This document shows positions 39,574-50,790 of a stretch of 64,000 bases of DNA, one piece after another. The stretch's first letter is position 1. Each line of letters opens with the position of its first letter. This stretch comes from Monarcha castaneiventris obscurior (taxonomy: Eukaryota; Chordata; Aves; Passeriformes; Monarchidae): assembly GCA_026261815.1 (NCBI GenBank), contig JAMPIT010000884.1, positions 13,591,001 through 13,655,000 of the forward strand, written 5' to 3'. Made by a program: the position numbers and the translations under genes. The notes under the pieces are model-generated. The model was not told the origin of the DNA and did not search any database. It worked only from the letters and a program-made list of their open reading frames with translations.

Positions 39574-39617
39574 AAAAAAAAAAAAAAAAAAAACAAAAAC
39601 AAAAACAAAAACAAAAA
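39574..39617. repeat. A(20) followed by (CAAAAA)4
   Basis: A 20-base A-run passes directly into four perfect copies of CAAAAA. This could be the decayed poly(A) tail of an old retrocopy, but the upstream sequence is not recognisable as a gene or element, so simple slippage is the safer reading. Confidence 0.9.
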
Positions 39618-39801
39618 TCTCACTACAAAGACAACAGTACATCCTATGAAACACACAAAGGACCATGGAATACACATTATTATTACTCAAATCACCCCTT
39701 ACATGAGCTAACCTTTGGCTTTGTGCTACACAGGCAACCTGTGACTTTGTTACTCAGCACTTGTGTACTCACACTCAGGAGGCACTTCAGGGATGAACCT
39801 G

Positions 39802-39849
39802 AAGTTATAAAACTAAAAGTTTTATACTACCCAAGTTATAAAACTAAAA
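39802..39849. repeat. 17-bp direct repeat, period 31
   Basis: AAGTTATAAAACTAAAA occurs at 39802-39818 and again exactly at 39833-39849, separated by 14 bases. The first copy also overlaps a small inverted repeat (ATAAAAC and GTTTTAT). It is a local duplication with no known function. Confidence 0.85.
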
Positions 39850-40359
39850 ACCTAAAGACTATTTGGTGATGCCAGTGCTGTTGGGGGCAGGGAGGAAATC
39901 CACACGGAGAGTAAATGCACCTTTCACTTAGACAAAGTTGCTGATGAGAAAGCTTTAGATAAAAAAAAATCCAACTTGCACCAATGATTAAAAACATGAC
40001 AATCTGATTTCTTCTGCAACTTCTGATGAGCACCTTGCTAATACCAAAAAACTCTCAAAACCACACCGATCACTTGAAAACAACTTATTTTGGACAAATG
40101 TGGAAAAAAAAAATTATCACTGTGAAAAATCCCCCAGAACATCTCCAGTTCAGTTTTCAACTGTGACTCATTTACCCCTATCCCATTATTATTTCTAGGT
40201 TCATAATCATCCCTTGCTTTTCACATGATGGCAGAACAAGCAAATAAATTCTGTACTTCTGCTTTGGCAGTGTTTTGCGCCCATTCTGGATGACTGCTGA
40301 GTTGAACAACAACACTGAATTTGGCTCAACAAATTCTTACATAGATGAAGTTTGCACCG

Positions 40360-40373
40360 CCCCCCCCCCCCCC
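40360..40373. repeat. C(14) homopolymer
   Basis: An uninterrupted run of 14 C bases in AT-rich surroundings. Long C/G homopolymers are rarer than A/T runs and are prone to sequencing and assembly length errors. Confidence 0.9.
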
Positions 40374-40878
40374 AACACATGTTCACTCCCCATCAAGTCA
40401 AGAACTGGACCTGGAGGCAGAGAAAAGAGGCTGTGTAAGAAACCTCCCTCTTACTCCCTTCTCCTTGCAAGTCCTTGCCATAGCAATAGTAAGATTTAAG
40501 TCCAGATTGAGGGGTTGCCTTTGTATCGCACCTACCTACCATTAACCACATGTATTTTTAGCCTTCAGTGAACTGATCTCTACCTGAAACTGCAAAGAGC
40601 CCAAGTCTAAGCATGAGCACACCAGAAACTTGGCAATGGCATTACTGGAATCCCTAGAAAGCCACAGAGAGGGTGGTGAGAATCTGGCCACCTTCCCGGC
40701 AACCAGCACCAACCAGAGGTTTGGGATGAGAGAAGGCTCAGGGTCTGCAGTTCCTGGGTTAGGTGTGGGGCACGTCTTACCCACTGCTGTGCCCTTCCTC
40801 ATGTAGCCATGCAAGATAGTTTTTGAGGTGTCAGCTTGAATTTCAGGCTTTAAGCACAAGCAAGAGAGACCCTGCACA

Positions 40879-41040
40879 TCACAGAATCATGGAATAGATA
40901 GGGTTGGAAAAGCTAAGACCCAGCTGTTAAGCCAGCAATGCCTTGTTCATCACTAAACCATGTCCCCAGGTAATACATGCCTGTTTTGTTGAACACTTCC
41001 AGGGATGGTGACCTACCCACTTCCCTGGGCATGTCAGCAG
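40879..41040 (-). mobile_element. CR1 LINE 3'-end fragment, minus strand
   Basis: On the plus strand it begins CACAGAATCATGGAATAG, the reverse complement of the CR1 tail. It continues through GGGTTGGAAAAGCTAAGACC and a diverged 3' UTR to TTCCAGGGATGGTGACC, a conserved segment of CR1 near the end of ORF2. The right edge is approximate. The copy is old and truncated, with no open frame. Confidence 0.85.
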
Positions 41041-43879
41041 CTCCCTGTTCCCTGCATCATCCTGCACCACTCATGCAGCGATGCAAACCAATTCCCTTTC
41101 TTACTGGGAACAGACTCACGCCCCACCATCTTTCATTCACTGAAGGATAGAGGTTATGGAGGTCACTGCTACAAAACAGCAGATGCACAGCCAAGTTTTG
41201 GGGCATCAAAAGCCATTAGGGACCTCACACCACTCAAGAAATACAGAAGAAAGCAAACCAAGTAACACCACTTTTTTGGAAAAAGGGGTTTCTTCAGAGT
41301 TCTACAAATACTTCTGAACAATTCTAAGGGCAAGTGCAGCTGTGAGTTTTGGAAGTTTGCTTTAATCCTGCTTTGTACATGGTTACCCGTTTTATGGACA
41401 AAAAATTCATTTTCCTGTGAAAGGGTTACTCAGACACAGAAGAAACCATGGTTCTGTTTCCAGCAGCATTTTTCATGAAGTGGACAGTACTCTGAAAAGC
41501 TTTGCAATTTACAGGAACATAAAGGTTGTTTGGTTTGGGTCTGTTTGGTCTTAGTTCATGCTGGAATTGCCCAGTTTTTCATTTCAGGAGGGAAAAAACC
41601 CCAAACACCAATAATCTGATTACCTGAACAATTACATGTGATACACAACCTACTTCAACAAAAAATACAGAATTCCTGTCATGCCCCTTTAGGAAAATGA
41701 TCAGGCAGTCAAAAGTGAAATCCTGGGCATCACTGGCAAAGAAAAGGTAATTAGAGAAGAAAGTGCCCAAGCACCATGATCACCCAGCCACATTTTACAA
41801 ATGTGATAATGTTCAATCTTTTCAGTACTTGGGTAACAAAATACTCAAGGATTTTCAGTCTTAGGGGTCAGTTTTATTAAAAGATAAGGCAGTTTCTCTC
41901 TCCTCTGCAACATCTGAGAGGCACCAGAAAAGCAGTGAGGAGAGCTGTAGGTAACTTAATATGCAACTGCATCCTGTATCTACCAGCCAAACTGCACACA
42001 AGGAGGCTGGTTTAGAAAAGCAACTAAACACCAGCAGCAGTCTCAGCCCCAAGTGATATATTAATTTCTGCACAGTTTACTGTGGTAGGCTGCTGCCACC
42101 TTTTGGTTACAGACTATGGTGAAATTAGATTTGATCCTACAACACACACACAATGGAAATGTACTGTGATGTGTGGGACCAGAGCACCTGGGAGAACAGT
42201 GGGGTGGGACAGGAACATCATTTGTACTTTCTGTAAACTGCACAGTGTGTGGCTGCATGTCTTGATATTTACTTGATATTTACTGTCTTCCAGATTTAAA
42301 TATCTTTGAATCCTCTACTGCTGAAGCCAGCTCCCATTGGAATGCATGTAACAGTTACTAAATGATGAAATACCTTCGAAGACTAAAATTAACAAATATT
42401 TTAGCCAAGAAGAAAAAGGAAGGAGGGGTCCCAAGGAGATAAATACATCAGTAACTACTATGAGCAGTTTGTACAGCTTGTTTTAATTACCCAGATGGGG
42501 CATCAGCCAAGGTAAGCTTTTGTTTGCACCTTTTCTCCACAGCAATTCACTTCTGAACAAGAAGAAATGCAGTTTAATTTAAGGCAGATACCACCTTTTA
42601 CCCACAAAGCAGCTCTTTGAAATTTTTAGAACATACATGCAACATTTATCTGCATCTGCCCATTTGAAAAGCTATTTGTAACTAGTCAATGAGATGTAAA
42701 ACACACAAAGAACTACCACCACCACCATGGATTTGACCTATAGAGCCTATGTTACATCTCCAGCAGTGAATCCATACAGCTCAACCCATGAGGAAAGCCT
42801 TTCCACACTCTGAGCTCTGACTGTAACATAAATTTTCAGTTTCCAAATCAATGGCAAACTCTCAACAACTCTAGAGGGAACAGCTACAACAAAACTAACA
42901 GATGAGCACAGGATTATTAAAAAAATCTGCAGATCTATGATCCTCCTTTAAGGCCACCTCTGTTAAGGCCATACAACCCCATCAAACATTACTTGAATGA
43001 GGCAGCACAGGTGCCTGGCCAGTGAGGACACGGAATTCATGGATGACTGCACAGCACAATGAAAAGGCAGCAACACCACATGATAGCTCCAAGCACAGAG
43101 GCAGAGGAAAAATTTTAATAAGTAATTACACATGAACTTGCTCACTGTCAGCAGAATGTCTCCTGACATCCTTTTCTGCCTTCCTACCTCCTCACTTGTG
43201 TAAAAAGAAAGAATCCAGCTGCAGGCAACTGCTAATTAAATACTTGGGCTTTCAGCTACAGTTGCTGTATGCACACATCTGCTCTGCAAGAAACAGTTTT
43301 AAGTGTAATTGACTTATTTTCCATGCTCTAGGACAGAATATTTATGACATGAAGAATGAAAAAGCAAGCAAGGTCCAAGCCCCTGCCTCATATTCACTAG
43401 AAAGTAAAAGCTGCAAAGTGTTTAAAATTAAAACTGTTTAAAATGCTTTTATTGCTTAGGGGCTGTCTTTAATCTCACATTCCAAGGCTTTGCTCCCAAA
43501 ACAATACATTCACGAATTTTTTGGCCTTGAAATTATGTAAATCCAAACATATATTTCAGTGCCTAGACATGTTGAAGTGGCTCACGTTGAGCATTTTGGT
43601 TTAAATGAATCATGAGCAACATGATGTTCCATTCCCCCTGATTTCACAATCCAGGTTTCAGACAACAGATTTGAACAGAGGTAGGCAAGTCAAATATCCA
43701 TAACGACGTCCTCCTAAACACAAGGCACTGGTCAGACTCCGTATGTCTGTGCAAATCCCACTGAGCCACATGAGCTTAGAAACGACGAGGATGAAGCAAG
43801 CCAAAACACATGACTGAGCAATGACATTGAAAAAAGGAGATCCCAGAGTCTGGATGGGGGCATTAAACTTCTCATACTA
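41041..43879. other. Intergenic DNA, nothing recognised
   Basis: Only short chance frames are present. There is a small perfect tandem pair of CTTGATATTTA near 42260-42281. No gene, RNA or mobile element was recognised. Confidence 0.5.
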
Positions 43880-44120
43880 TGTTCTGGTTTCGGCTGGGAT
43901 GGAGTTCATTTTCTTCCTAGTAGCTGGTACAGTGCTGTTTTGGATTTAGGATGACAAATGTGCTGGTATCACACTGATCTTTTACTTTTTGCTGAGCAGA
44001 GCTTACCCTAAGTCAAGGACTTGCCAGCTTCTCATGGTGCCCTACCAGGGAGTGGGCTGGGGGTGCCCACGACAGAATCGGGGCAGCTGAACCAATGGAC
44101 CAAAGGCATACTCTTTTATC
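43880..44120 (+). mobile_element. Truncated LTR of an avian endogenous retrovirus, plus strand
   Basis: The segment starting TGTTCTGGTTTCGGCTGGGA and continuing through TTCTTCCTAGTAGCTGGTA, CTAAGTCAAGGACTTG and CCAGCTTCTCATGGTGCCC resembles, from my memory of bird genomes, the U3 part of an LTR that is very abundant in songbirds. Similarity fades after about 44115. I do not see the expected TATA box, polyadenylation signal or right end, so this is a 3'-truncated or strongly diverged LTR. No internal retroviral genes are adjacent. The exact family name is not assigned. Confidence 0.7.
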
Positions 44121-46930
44121 ATTTCACAGAGTCTCCAAGCTCATAATTTTCTCAGTCTCACCCTTGATTAGTCAGAAGGGCTACTGACCGTCTCAGATCA
44201 GAGGTAGCTCTTCACAGTAAATCTATGTGGGGATCTCTCATCCTCCACTGAGGCTACAAACACAGGCAAAATACCAAGACGAAAGGATATTAAAATCTGA
44301 CTATTCTTTTGAACAGCATCCAACAGACAGGACTCAAATCTCCAGTACACAAGCCAAGCCAAGGGGATGTTATCAGCAATTATCTCTCATTTGGGATGAA
44401 ATAAACAGATTTATCATATTACTTAGTATTTGTTACTTTATTACCGAGGAGGATTTACAAAAGTTCAAAGGGCCAGTTTTAGAAATAGGAAAAACAAATA
44501 ATGTAGCATCAATCACAGCATATTAATTTTCACAAACAACTGCAGGACTTGAATTTATCAGTAACTGGCTGACAACCAACAGCCCAAACAGCCCACTTTT
44601 TGTATGCAATCAACACAACTTCATTCTCTTTACTCTTAGAGCTACATTTCCTTACGCCACTCTAAGTTACATTCTGACATCGGTCACATCCCGGTTTTAA
44701 CTCTTCTCTAGGTAAGAATTAGAGATTAGTGCATGGATGTATGTGGGAGAGAAGGGGAAATGAGAAACTTGATGCACAGCTGGCAGCAAAACAGCACTGG
44801 ACCAAAACAACAGGCTAGACCAGAATACTACTTTTGACTTAAAATACAGGAAAATAGAAACTAAAAATATTAAGCATAGAGCCTTAGAAGAGATCTCTAG
44901 GTCACTGTTCCTTCCAGTCGAGAGCTGAGCACAGTATTATGAACTCCCAACCTTCTAACAGCCACCAAACTCACAAGCAGCAACTCCTTCCTCCCTTCTA
45001 ATTCCAAGGCTGCACCCAAGATAACATCAACTACAGGGCTGAGTCACTCCAGGGGCTCCAACAGGACAGCTCAGCACCAGGAGCCTTGTGAGTGACAGCA
45101 CGTGACTCCCAATTCTGCCATCACCCCTGAAAAGAACAGGAAGCTGCTATATATCAGAATTGGTATCTATTTTTATATCAGAATCAGTATCTATTTTTAA
45201 ATAATTTCAGAAATTAGAAATTAAACTACTTCGAAGTTGCAATACAAGTTTTTGTGTTGCTCAAAACAGTAGTGCAGGTGCTGCTTATCTCCCCATCCCC
45301 CAAAACGTAATACAGAACTTTTATCAAAAGTTGATTCAACAGAGTTTACCAGAATATTCTTTGCTTGGAATAAACAAACACCAATAGCTGAAAGAAGCCA
45401 CAGATTCAGCTGCTTTTTTAAAAGCCAACTTTCCTTCTATATGATTTTCTTCTGTTGTACTTGTCATACATTAATATGACAAGAGGAATACTTAGGATAG
45501 GTTCATTTACAAATTTAAAATGTCAAGGCAAGAAAGCATTAAGTGAGAATAAATCATCAATTTCAGACTGAAGTATTAAACAAGACCAGCTTTCTGCACT
45601 AATTAATTCATACACGCTACTGAAAAGCTGAAGGGAACAGAAATCAACCAGAATTTCTATTTTTAAAAACAATGCATGTTTGAACACAATTCACCTGTTT
45701 GTTCCCAAATGAAGCTAGTCCAGAATTAATGTGCAATTCATATTGAAATGACTGATATAATTACTTCAAGGACTACAGAAGAAAAATACAGTGCAACCTA
45801 TTGCACAATTTGGCCAAAATCTGAAAGACCCACAGTAATTTGAGAAAACTACATGCAAAGTAAGTATAAGAAAAATACTGATCTGTTTCTGGCTCTGTGT
45901 TTAATAAAGAAATTATTAAGGCGCTTTAGCAAATAGAGTAAGATCTAGTTTCAATCAGCTGTGTGCTATGCCCAAATGCCAGCAAGTTTTCCCAGACAAG
46001 AATTTCCATCCACTTAAGCAACAGGCAGAGCTTCGACCCCAAAACACCATCCCTCACTCAAAAATCCTGTTATTCCATTTTAGAAAATGGCAAAATTCAA
46101 ACCAATACATTCCAAAAGAATGTGATTTTGAACACAATTATTTGTGTGCACTGCAACTCCTGAAAAGTGTGACTTTCAAGGAGCTGATCTTTCTCTACAA
46201 AGAAAATAAACACTCAAGCTGGGAGAGAATGCAATCTGTAAATGTCTGGAAAACCTAATATTAAAAAAATGTCCTTGAGAAAGACAGGGAGAAACCTTTT
46301 AATGTTACATCCCAAACATCCCAAAACAAAGCACATGGAATTACTTAAAAAGGGAGAGGCCAATTATTTCATAAACACTTTTCAAAAGTAAGGATAAGAT
46401 TATTTTCAGAACAAAGTGATCAGCACCCCCCAGCACACTGTGCCAGTTCCATGAACCTGGTATTCCAACGAAAGTGAAATCTACCCAGGGGCACACACAA
46501 AAACTGCAGCAGAGCTTTAGAGAACAGGACTGGCATTTGAAACAAAACACCACCAATTCCAAAATTTGTAGAATACAAATAACTTTCAAGCATAAATAGT
46601 TTTAGCAATTCACTTTGATAACTTCAAGGTAAAAACCAGCCAGAAGTCCACGTATCTTGTGACTATTATGGAAAGCTTAATTAACTCCAAGGTATCCATT
46701 TCTTCACAGATGTTTGTTATCTACACTGATTTTTCCTTCCAAAGCAGAAACTCTACCATGAGAACACCAGGTAATAGTTTTCTCAAACCCAGGAAAAGTC
46801 ACATTTTACATGAACACCACGTGACTTGAATCCATTAATTCCCCATTCTGTAAAGGTGTGTGTTACAACTTACAGAGGAAACAGTCATTTTTATATTTGT
46901 TTTTGAAAACTTCATTGAAAACGTACAATT
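44121..46930. other. Intergenic DNA downstream of AEBP2
   Basis: This is AT-rich sequence between an LTR fragment and the presumed end of the AEBP2 3' UTR. Only short frames occur. It includes the 24-bp tandem duplication at 45151-45198. A still longer AEBP2 3' UTR reaching into this region cannot be excluded. Confidence 0.45.
45151..45198. repeat. 24-bp tandem duplication
   Basis: Two adjacent 24-base copies of ATATCAGAAT(TG/CA)GTATCTATTTTT lie at 45151-45174 and 45175-45198. They differ at only two adjacent positions, which indicates a fairly recent local duplication. Confidence 0.85.
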
Positions 46931-46939
46931 TTGAAGCTT

Positions 46940-49041
46940 ATGAGGTTTGTTTGCTTTGTTTTATTAGAAAAAATACTCAGGCAAGGTCTACAATCATCTG
47001 TCAATTGTAAATGACTTACAAGAAACTCATGAAGCAATAAAATTAAAAAAATACAAATACAAACTATATCTGAAACACTTCTATTTGGCAATTTTATAAC
47101 AAATTCAAAAAAAAAGAAACAAAGATTACGGATTACTTTATAGGTACAGAAAAAGCAGTAGGTGAAGTGCTCAAGCAAAAAAATTAAAAACCAAAACACT
47201 GCATTTTTTCCAAAAATAAAGTCACGTCACTACAGATTTTATGAATAATACCCTTATTAAACAACCATTCCAGAACATCTTATATTAGTGGTGCTTTTAA
47301 TCTGCACTTCATACATTGATAAGATTATTTTTTTGTGTATATAAGTAACATTTTTAACCCACTGGAGCTAAGCAAGACTCGTGTCAGTACCAATGCAGAA
47401 TGCATTTGTATTACATTAGGATACGCTCACTTCTGCAACCAAAGGGTTACTTTAAGTCTTAATCTATTTAATAAAAATTTAGTGTAAAAACTGCTGGTTA
47501 TTAGTTTCACTGTAGTAAATTCCTCCCCAATAAGGAGGACTAACTCTGCAGTTTGACTGCATATATCCATACAAATTTTACATATTAGTTCCTTCCTACA
47601 GTAAGGAAAAAACTAATTCTGTGTTTACTATTAGAAAGGAGCGCCATGAATTAATTATGGGTACTATTCATCCCTCTAAGATTTCTGGGAAGGATGTTCA
47701 ATGTATTTTTGTTCTTACAACAGATACTAACAGTAGTATATAGTCCCTTAGGTATGTAAATGAAGGTTTTTTTACTGTTAAGGAAGGTGCTTTTTTTAAA
47801 CAATTCTTCTGGCAGCACTAGTGAATTACAATATCCTTCAATATTATTTCTACCGTAATATATACATTTTAACTTTCATGCCTCTAGAAAAACATCTACA
47901 GTACATTTCATAATATAAAAATATATTACAAATCTGCTGAAATATTTACAAGCAATGTCCTATTATCTATATGCAACATTTTTGTCTCCATACAAAGACT
48001 AACAGGTTAGACGCATCTCTATTTGTCAGTTAAAAAAAATCCACGGCTTCTTGCTTATTAAGCAAGAAAATGATTTTACTTTCCTTTTCAAAGCCAACTT
48101 TGGTGCATAAAGGATTGAATTTCTAGATTTTTTTTTTAAAAATACCATTTTCTTTACATCTAGAAAACATTAGGCCAAATAAAGCATACTTTACAAGTGA
48201 AGGGGGATCCTAGAGGGTCAAAAAAGCAAAATAAATCACCAGTAACACTGACTGCTTACATTGAGGTTTTTCCAAACCTGTCCATTGATACGGATCACAT
48301 CAAAGCAGATCTGATTAACACACTACACTACTCCTGCAAAGGGGGTCAGACAGACTGCAACACTCTTAACATCTTGAGACCGTACTATATGTATTCAGAG
48401 TTGACTGGAAAAGACAAGCATTCCATCAACATTTGTTTCAACATCATAATCCAACATATTTTAGGGATCTGCAAAAGGACACAAGATTACAAATGACAAA
48501 TGATTACTATCCACCATACTCAAAGGGCAACAGGATAATCCCTTGGTAGCTGTTCTATTGTCTGGCATGAGTTAGATTTAGTTAACATTGACAGGAAGCC
48601 CAATAGCTTGTTAACAGTTCTCCTGGGAATTGGGAGTAAATGGTGATGGTTACTTTTTCTTTTCATCAAATATAGACTACTGTATTCACTAAAGAAAAAA
48701 GCAGCTTAAAGAAGCAAGCATGCAAAGCCTTTTAGTTGTTCCACTAAGTTGCCAGAAGAGTGTTTGCTCAGTCTCCCACTGTACCATTCCATGAAAATGT
48801 GGATATACAGTAATATATTAATATATTCCACGGAAGCATCAACTTCATTCACAGAATGTTTACACTAAGCATAAATATTTCTCTAACACAAAAAAAAGGG
48901 AAAAAAAGGAAAAAAAAAGAAAAGAAAAAAGAAAAAAAAAGATAAAAAGAAAAAAAAAGATGGGATTTGACTAATGTGCAACTTTATTTCTAAATCCATT
49001 GTCAGTGACTAAGACTGCAGGTGTCCCCACTTGCTTGGTTT
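46940..49041 (-). other. AEBP2: Putative AEBP2 3' UTR
   Basis: Downstream of the AEBP2 stop codons the minus strand is AT-rich and free of recognised repeats for about 2 kb. An AATAAA hexamer on the gene strand lies at 46965-46960, which would place cleavage near 46930-46950. Other weaker signals (ATTAAA on the minus strand) occur near 47294 and 47466. The extent is inferred from composition and this hexamer only; no transcript evidence is available. The proximal part (48890-48960 on the plus strand) is a long A/G tract, so the RNA would carry a long pyrimidine tract just after the alternative stop. Confidence 0.4.
48890..48960 (-). repeat. Long polypurine/polypyrimidine tract
   Basis: Seventy-one bases are A and G on the plus strand apart from one T (48943), and so U and C in an AEBP2 transcript. 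The tract starts about 10 bases after the alternative AEBP2 stop codon at 48971. It ends, on the gene strand, in GTGTTAG, giving the look of a very strong 3' splice site (acceptor AG at 48884-48883). It could bind polypyrimidine-tract proteins, or may simply be a microsatellite-like tract. Confidence 0.8.
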
Positions 49042-49072
49042 TTACCTCTTCAACCTCTTCTGGGGCATTGTT
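48971..49072 (-). CDS. AEBP2: AEBP2 terminal exon, two reading frames
   Basis: The acceptor TTTTACAG lies just before 49072. Joined directly to the 50790-50677 exon, the codon split as AG|A continues as RTMPQKRLKR and stops at TAA 49044-49042. This matches my memory of the short human AEBP2 C-terminus. Joined instead through the optional exon at 49406-49310, the same bases are read one frame over as NNAPEEVEEVKTKQ and on to GFRNKVAH, with a TAG at 48973-48971. A basic end is thereby replaced by an acidic one. The longer human form continues past the KRLKR point by splicing to a further exon. A matching donor (AAGAG|GTAAAA, GT at 49045-49044) exists here, but I could not find that downstream exon in the window. 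Confidence 0.85.
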   Translation of the reverse strand, partial: NNAPEEVEEVKTKQVGTPAVLVTDNGFRNKVAH

Positions 49073-49309
49073 CTGTAAAAGAAGATGGTACAGCTTTACA
49101 TTAAGGCCCTGTGATGTATATATACAGCAGTCATCTGAATATAAAATGAAATAATGACTATACAAAATCTACTTTCATTTGATTAAAACCAAGAGCCGTT
49201 TCAGATGATCTCACAGAAGTGCACATTTCAGGTAATTATTTCAAACTTTCTATTAAAGCATGACATTTTAGCACGACATTAATAGCTGCTACCAAATTTC
49301 TTTAACTAC

Positions 49310-49406
49310 CTTTTCCTCTTGCAAAGTTTTGTTTTTTAAATTTGTATCATTAAGCTCCCTCAGCTGGTCCCAAAAGCTCATATCAATCACAGACTGATCC
49401 ATACTG
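49310..49406 (-). CDS. AEBP2: AEBP2 optional (cassette) exon
   Basis: A 97-base exon (or 94, depending on the acceptor) bounded by TTTTTAGCAG on the upstream side and AAAAG|GTAG on the downstream side. Its length leaves remainder 1 after division by 3, so its inclusion changes the reading frame of the terminal exon. In the frame set by the preceding exon it is fully open and encodes SSMDQSVIDMSFWDQLRELN followed by a short polar stretch ending LQEEK. That polar helix-like segment is not part of the AEBP2 C-terminus I remember as the main form. The TAGCAG acceptor is a NAGNAG tandem that could add or drop one Ser. Exon status is inferred from splice sites and frame; RNA data would settle it. 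Confidence 0.68.
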
Positions 49407-50676
49407 CTAAAAATAGAGTACAACATTACATGTGGGGACCTTAATTTTATTTGGGAGAGATAGAAAGGTTTGCTAATTTTTCTCCGAGGACTTAATCCCA
49501 GAGATCATTAAATGTATATTTTAAAAGGTTATTTTTTCTTTTCAAAGCAAACTAACCTACCAAGCTCGGCAAAGGTAATCAATATAAAATTATTAACACC
49601 TCAATTAGATGATAAAAATCACTGTGTTAAGCAGCTTAAAACACAATCCAATTTCACTGTAACATTTTTATGATTTTACAATTAATATCAATGATTCATA
49701 GACTAAGGTACGTATTGAAAACACATTTACAAAGATAGCAAATACAATAGGATTTGTTTTCATATTGTAAAGCAAGTTTTCATTAATTGGATTAGTGAAA
49801 TACACTGAATATTAAAGGTGAACTGAAAGGCTTATTGCATTGAAAGACCTCAGATTAGTGTTTTATTTACTCCTTGAGACTCTTGGTCACTGGATATTAA
49901 GGAAGAAACATCGGAACACTGAACTTCTGTTATGATAATCTTTCTTTCCACAATCAATTTTCATGTATTTTTAATATAATCACATCTCCATGGATGTTCA
50001 AAATTTCAGAATGAATTAAGCATTTCAGATTACCTTTAAAAACTGTACACACATAACTGTGGGTACTGACAATCATGGGAGAGCAGTAACAAAGGGGTGG
50101 GGGGAGAATCAGGAAATTATTAGAAACCAGATGGATTAGAAGCCAATCTGAGGGCCTAAAACCAGAAATGTGAAAGTAGCTTAAGGACAAGTAACATGGA
50201 TTGTTCCCTTTTGTCCCCCTATAAAGAATCTTGTAATAAAAAAATACCAGTACTTGAATACAAGTACAAATTTCAAGGTAATACTGCATGTATTACAGCT
50301 GAATATAATATGGAAAGATAAATTTGGACTTTAAAAAAATTGGTATACAAACCAGTATGTGATCTTAACAGAAGTGATCTTTCAGGATTCCACTGTATGT
50401 ACCTCCTTTACTAGAATTTCTGTACACCAAGCACAAAAAAGTAAAATACACTTGGTAAATACACACATTCCCCATTTCTCAGCAACTAGAGTTTAGTTCA
50501 AGAAGTAATTCTGAAATAACTTAAGACCTCAGAACTTAACTCCTGGACGTTTACAGTACCAAGGCTCCCTGATCTGGTGTATAATACATTAGCAATCCTG
50601 ATTTTCCAACGTCAAAAAGTTAAGTGAGGCTTAAGATTACATTCAAGTAAAGAAAGTTTCGAAGTTAAGAAGTTAC

Positions 50677-50790
50677 CTGTATATGTTTGGGTCCAGAAGC
50701 AAGGCAGTATCTTTTGGTAGTTTTGATAAATGAACTACTTTAGTTTTTAACTGATGTCGCTCACTTTCATTTACCCACACATCAGGCAGA
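50677..50790 (-). CDS. AEBP2: AEBP2 internal exon, C-terminal domain
   Basis: A 114-base exon with acceptor TTCATAG and donor ACAG|GTAACT. It completes a codon split after GACAT (giving Ile) and encodes [17 protein letters not shown], then [16 protein letters not shown] and PNIY, ending in the split Arg/Ser codon AG|. This is the conserved C-terminal part of AEBP2. In human PRC2 this region belongs to the segment that contacts SUZ12 and RBBP4 and stabilises the complex. The following exon choice determines the two different C-termini. Residue matches are from memory of the human protein and look nearly complete. Confidence 0.95.

Larger units (their letters stand above)
26659..40878. other. 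Long intergenic stretch, no gene recognised
   Basis: About 14 kb without a gene I can support. The longest open frame (29706-30374, 222 codons on the plus strand) crosses a run of A bases translated as Lys, has no recognisable domain and is treated as chance. Low-complexity tracts are an A-run near 29980-30001, (TAAA)6 at 33553-33576 and the A/CAAAAA tract at 39574-39617. The rest is AT-rich unique sequence, which could hold regulatory elements or noncoding RNA that cannot be identified by eye. Confidence 0.5.

Noticed and set aside
47000..48900. A search for the exon coding the longer AEBP2 C-terminus
   Set aside because: No stretch on the minus strand matched the expected residues in any frame by eye. 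The exon may lie further downstream, be diverged, or have been missed, so nothing was annotated.
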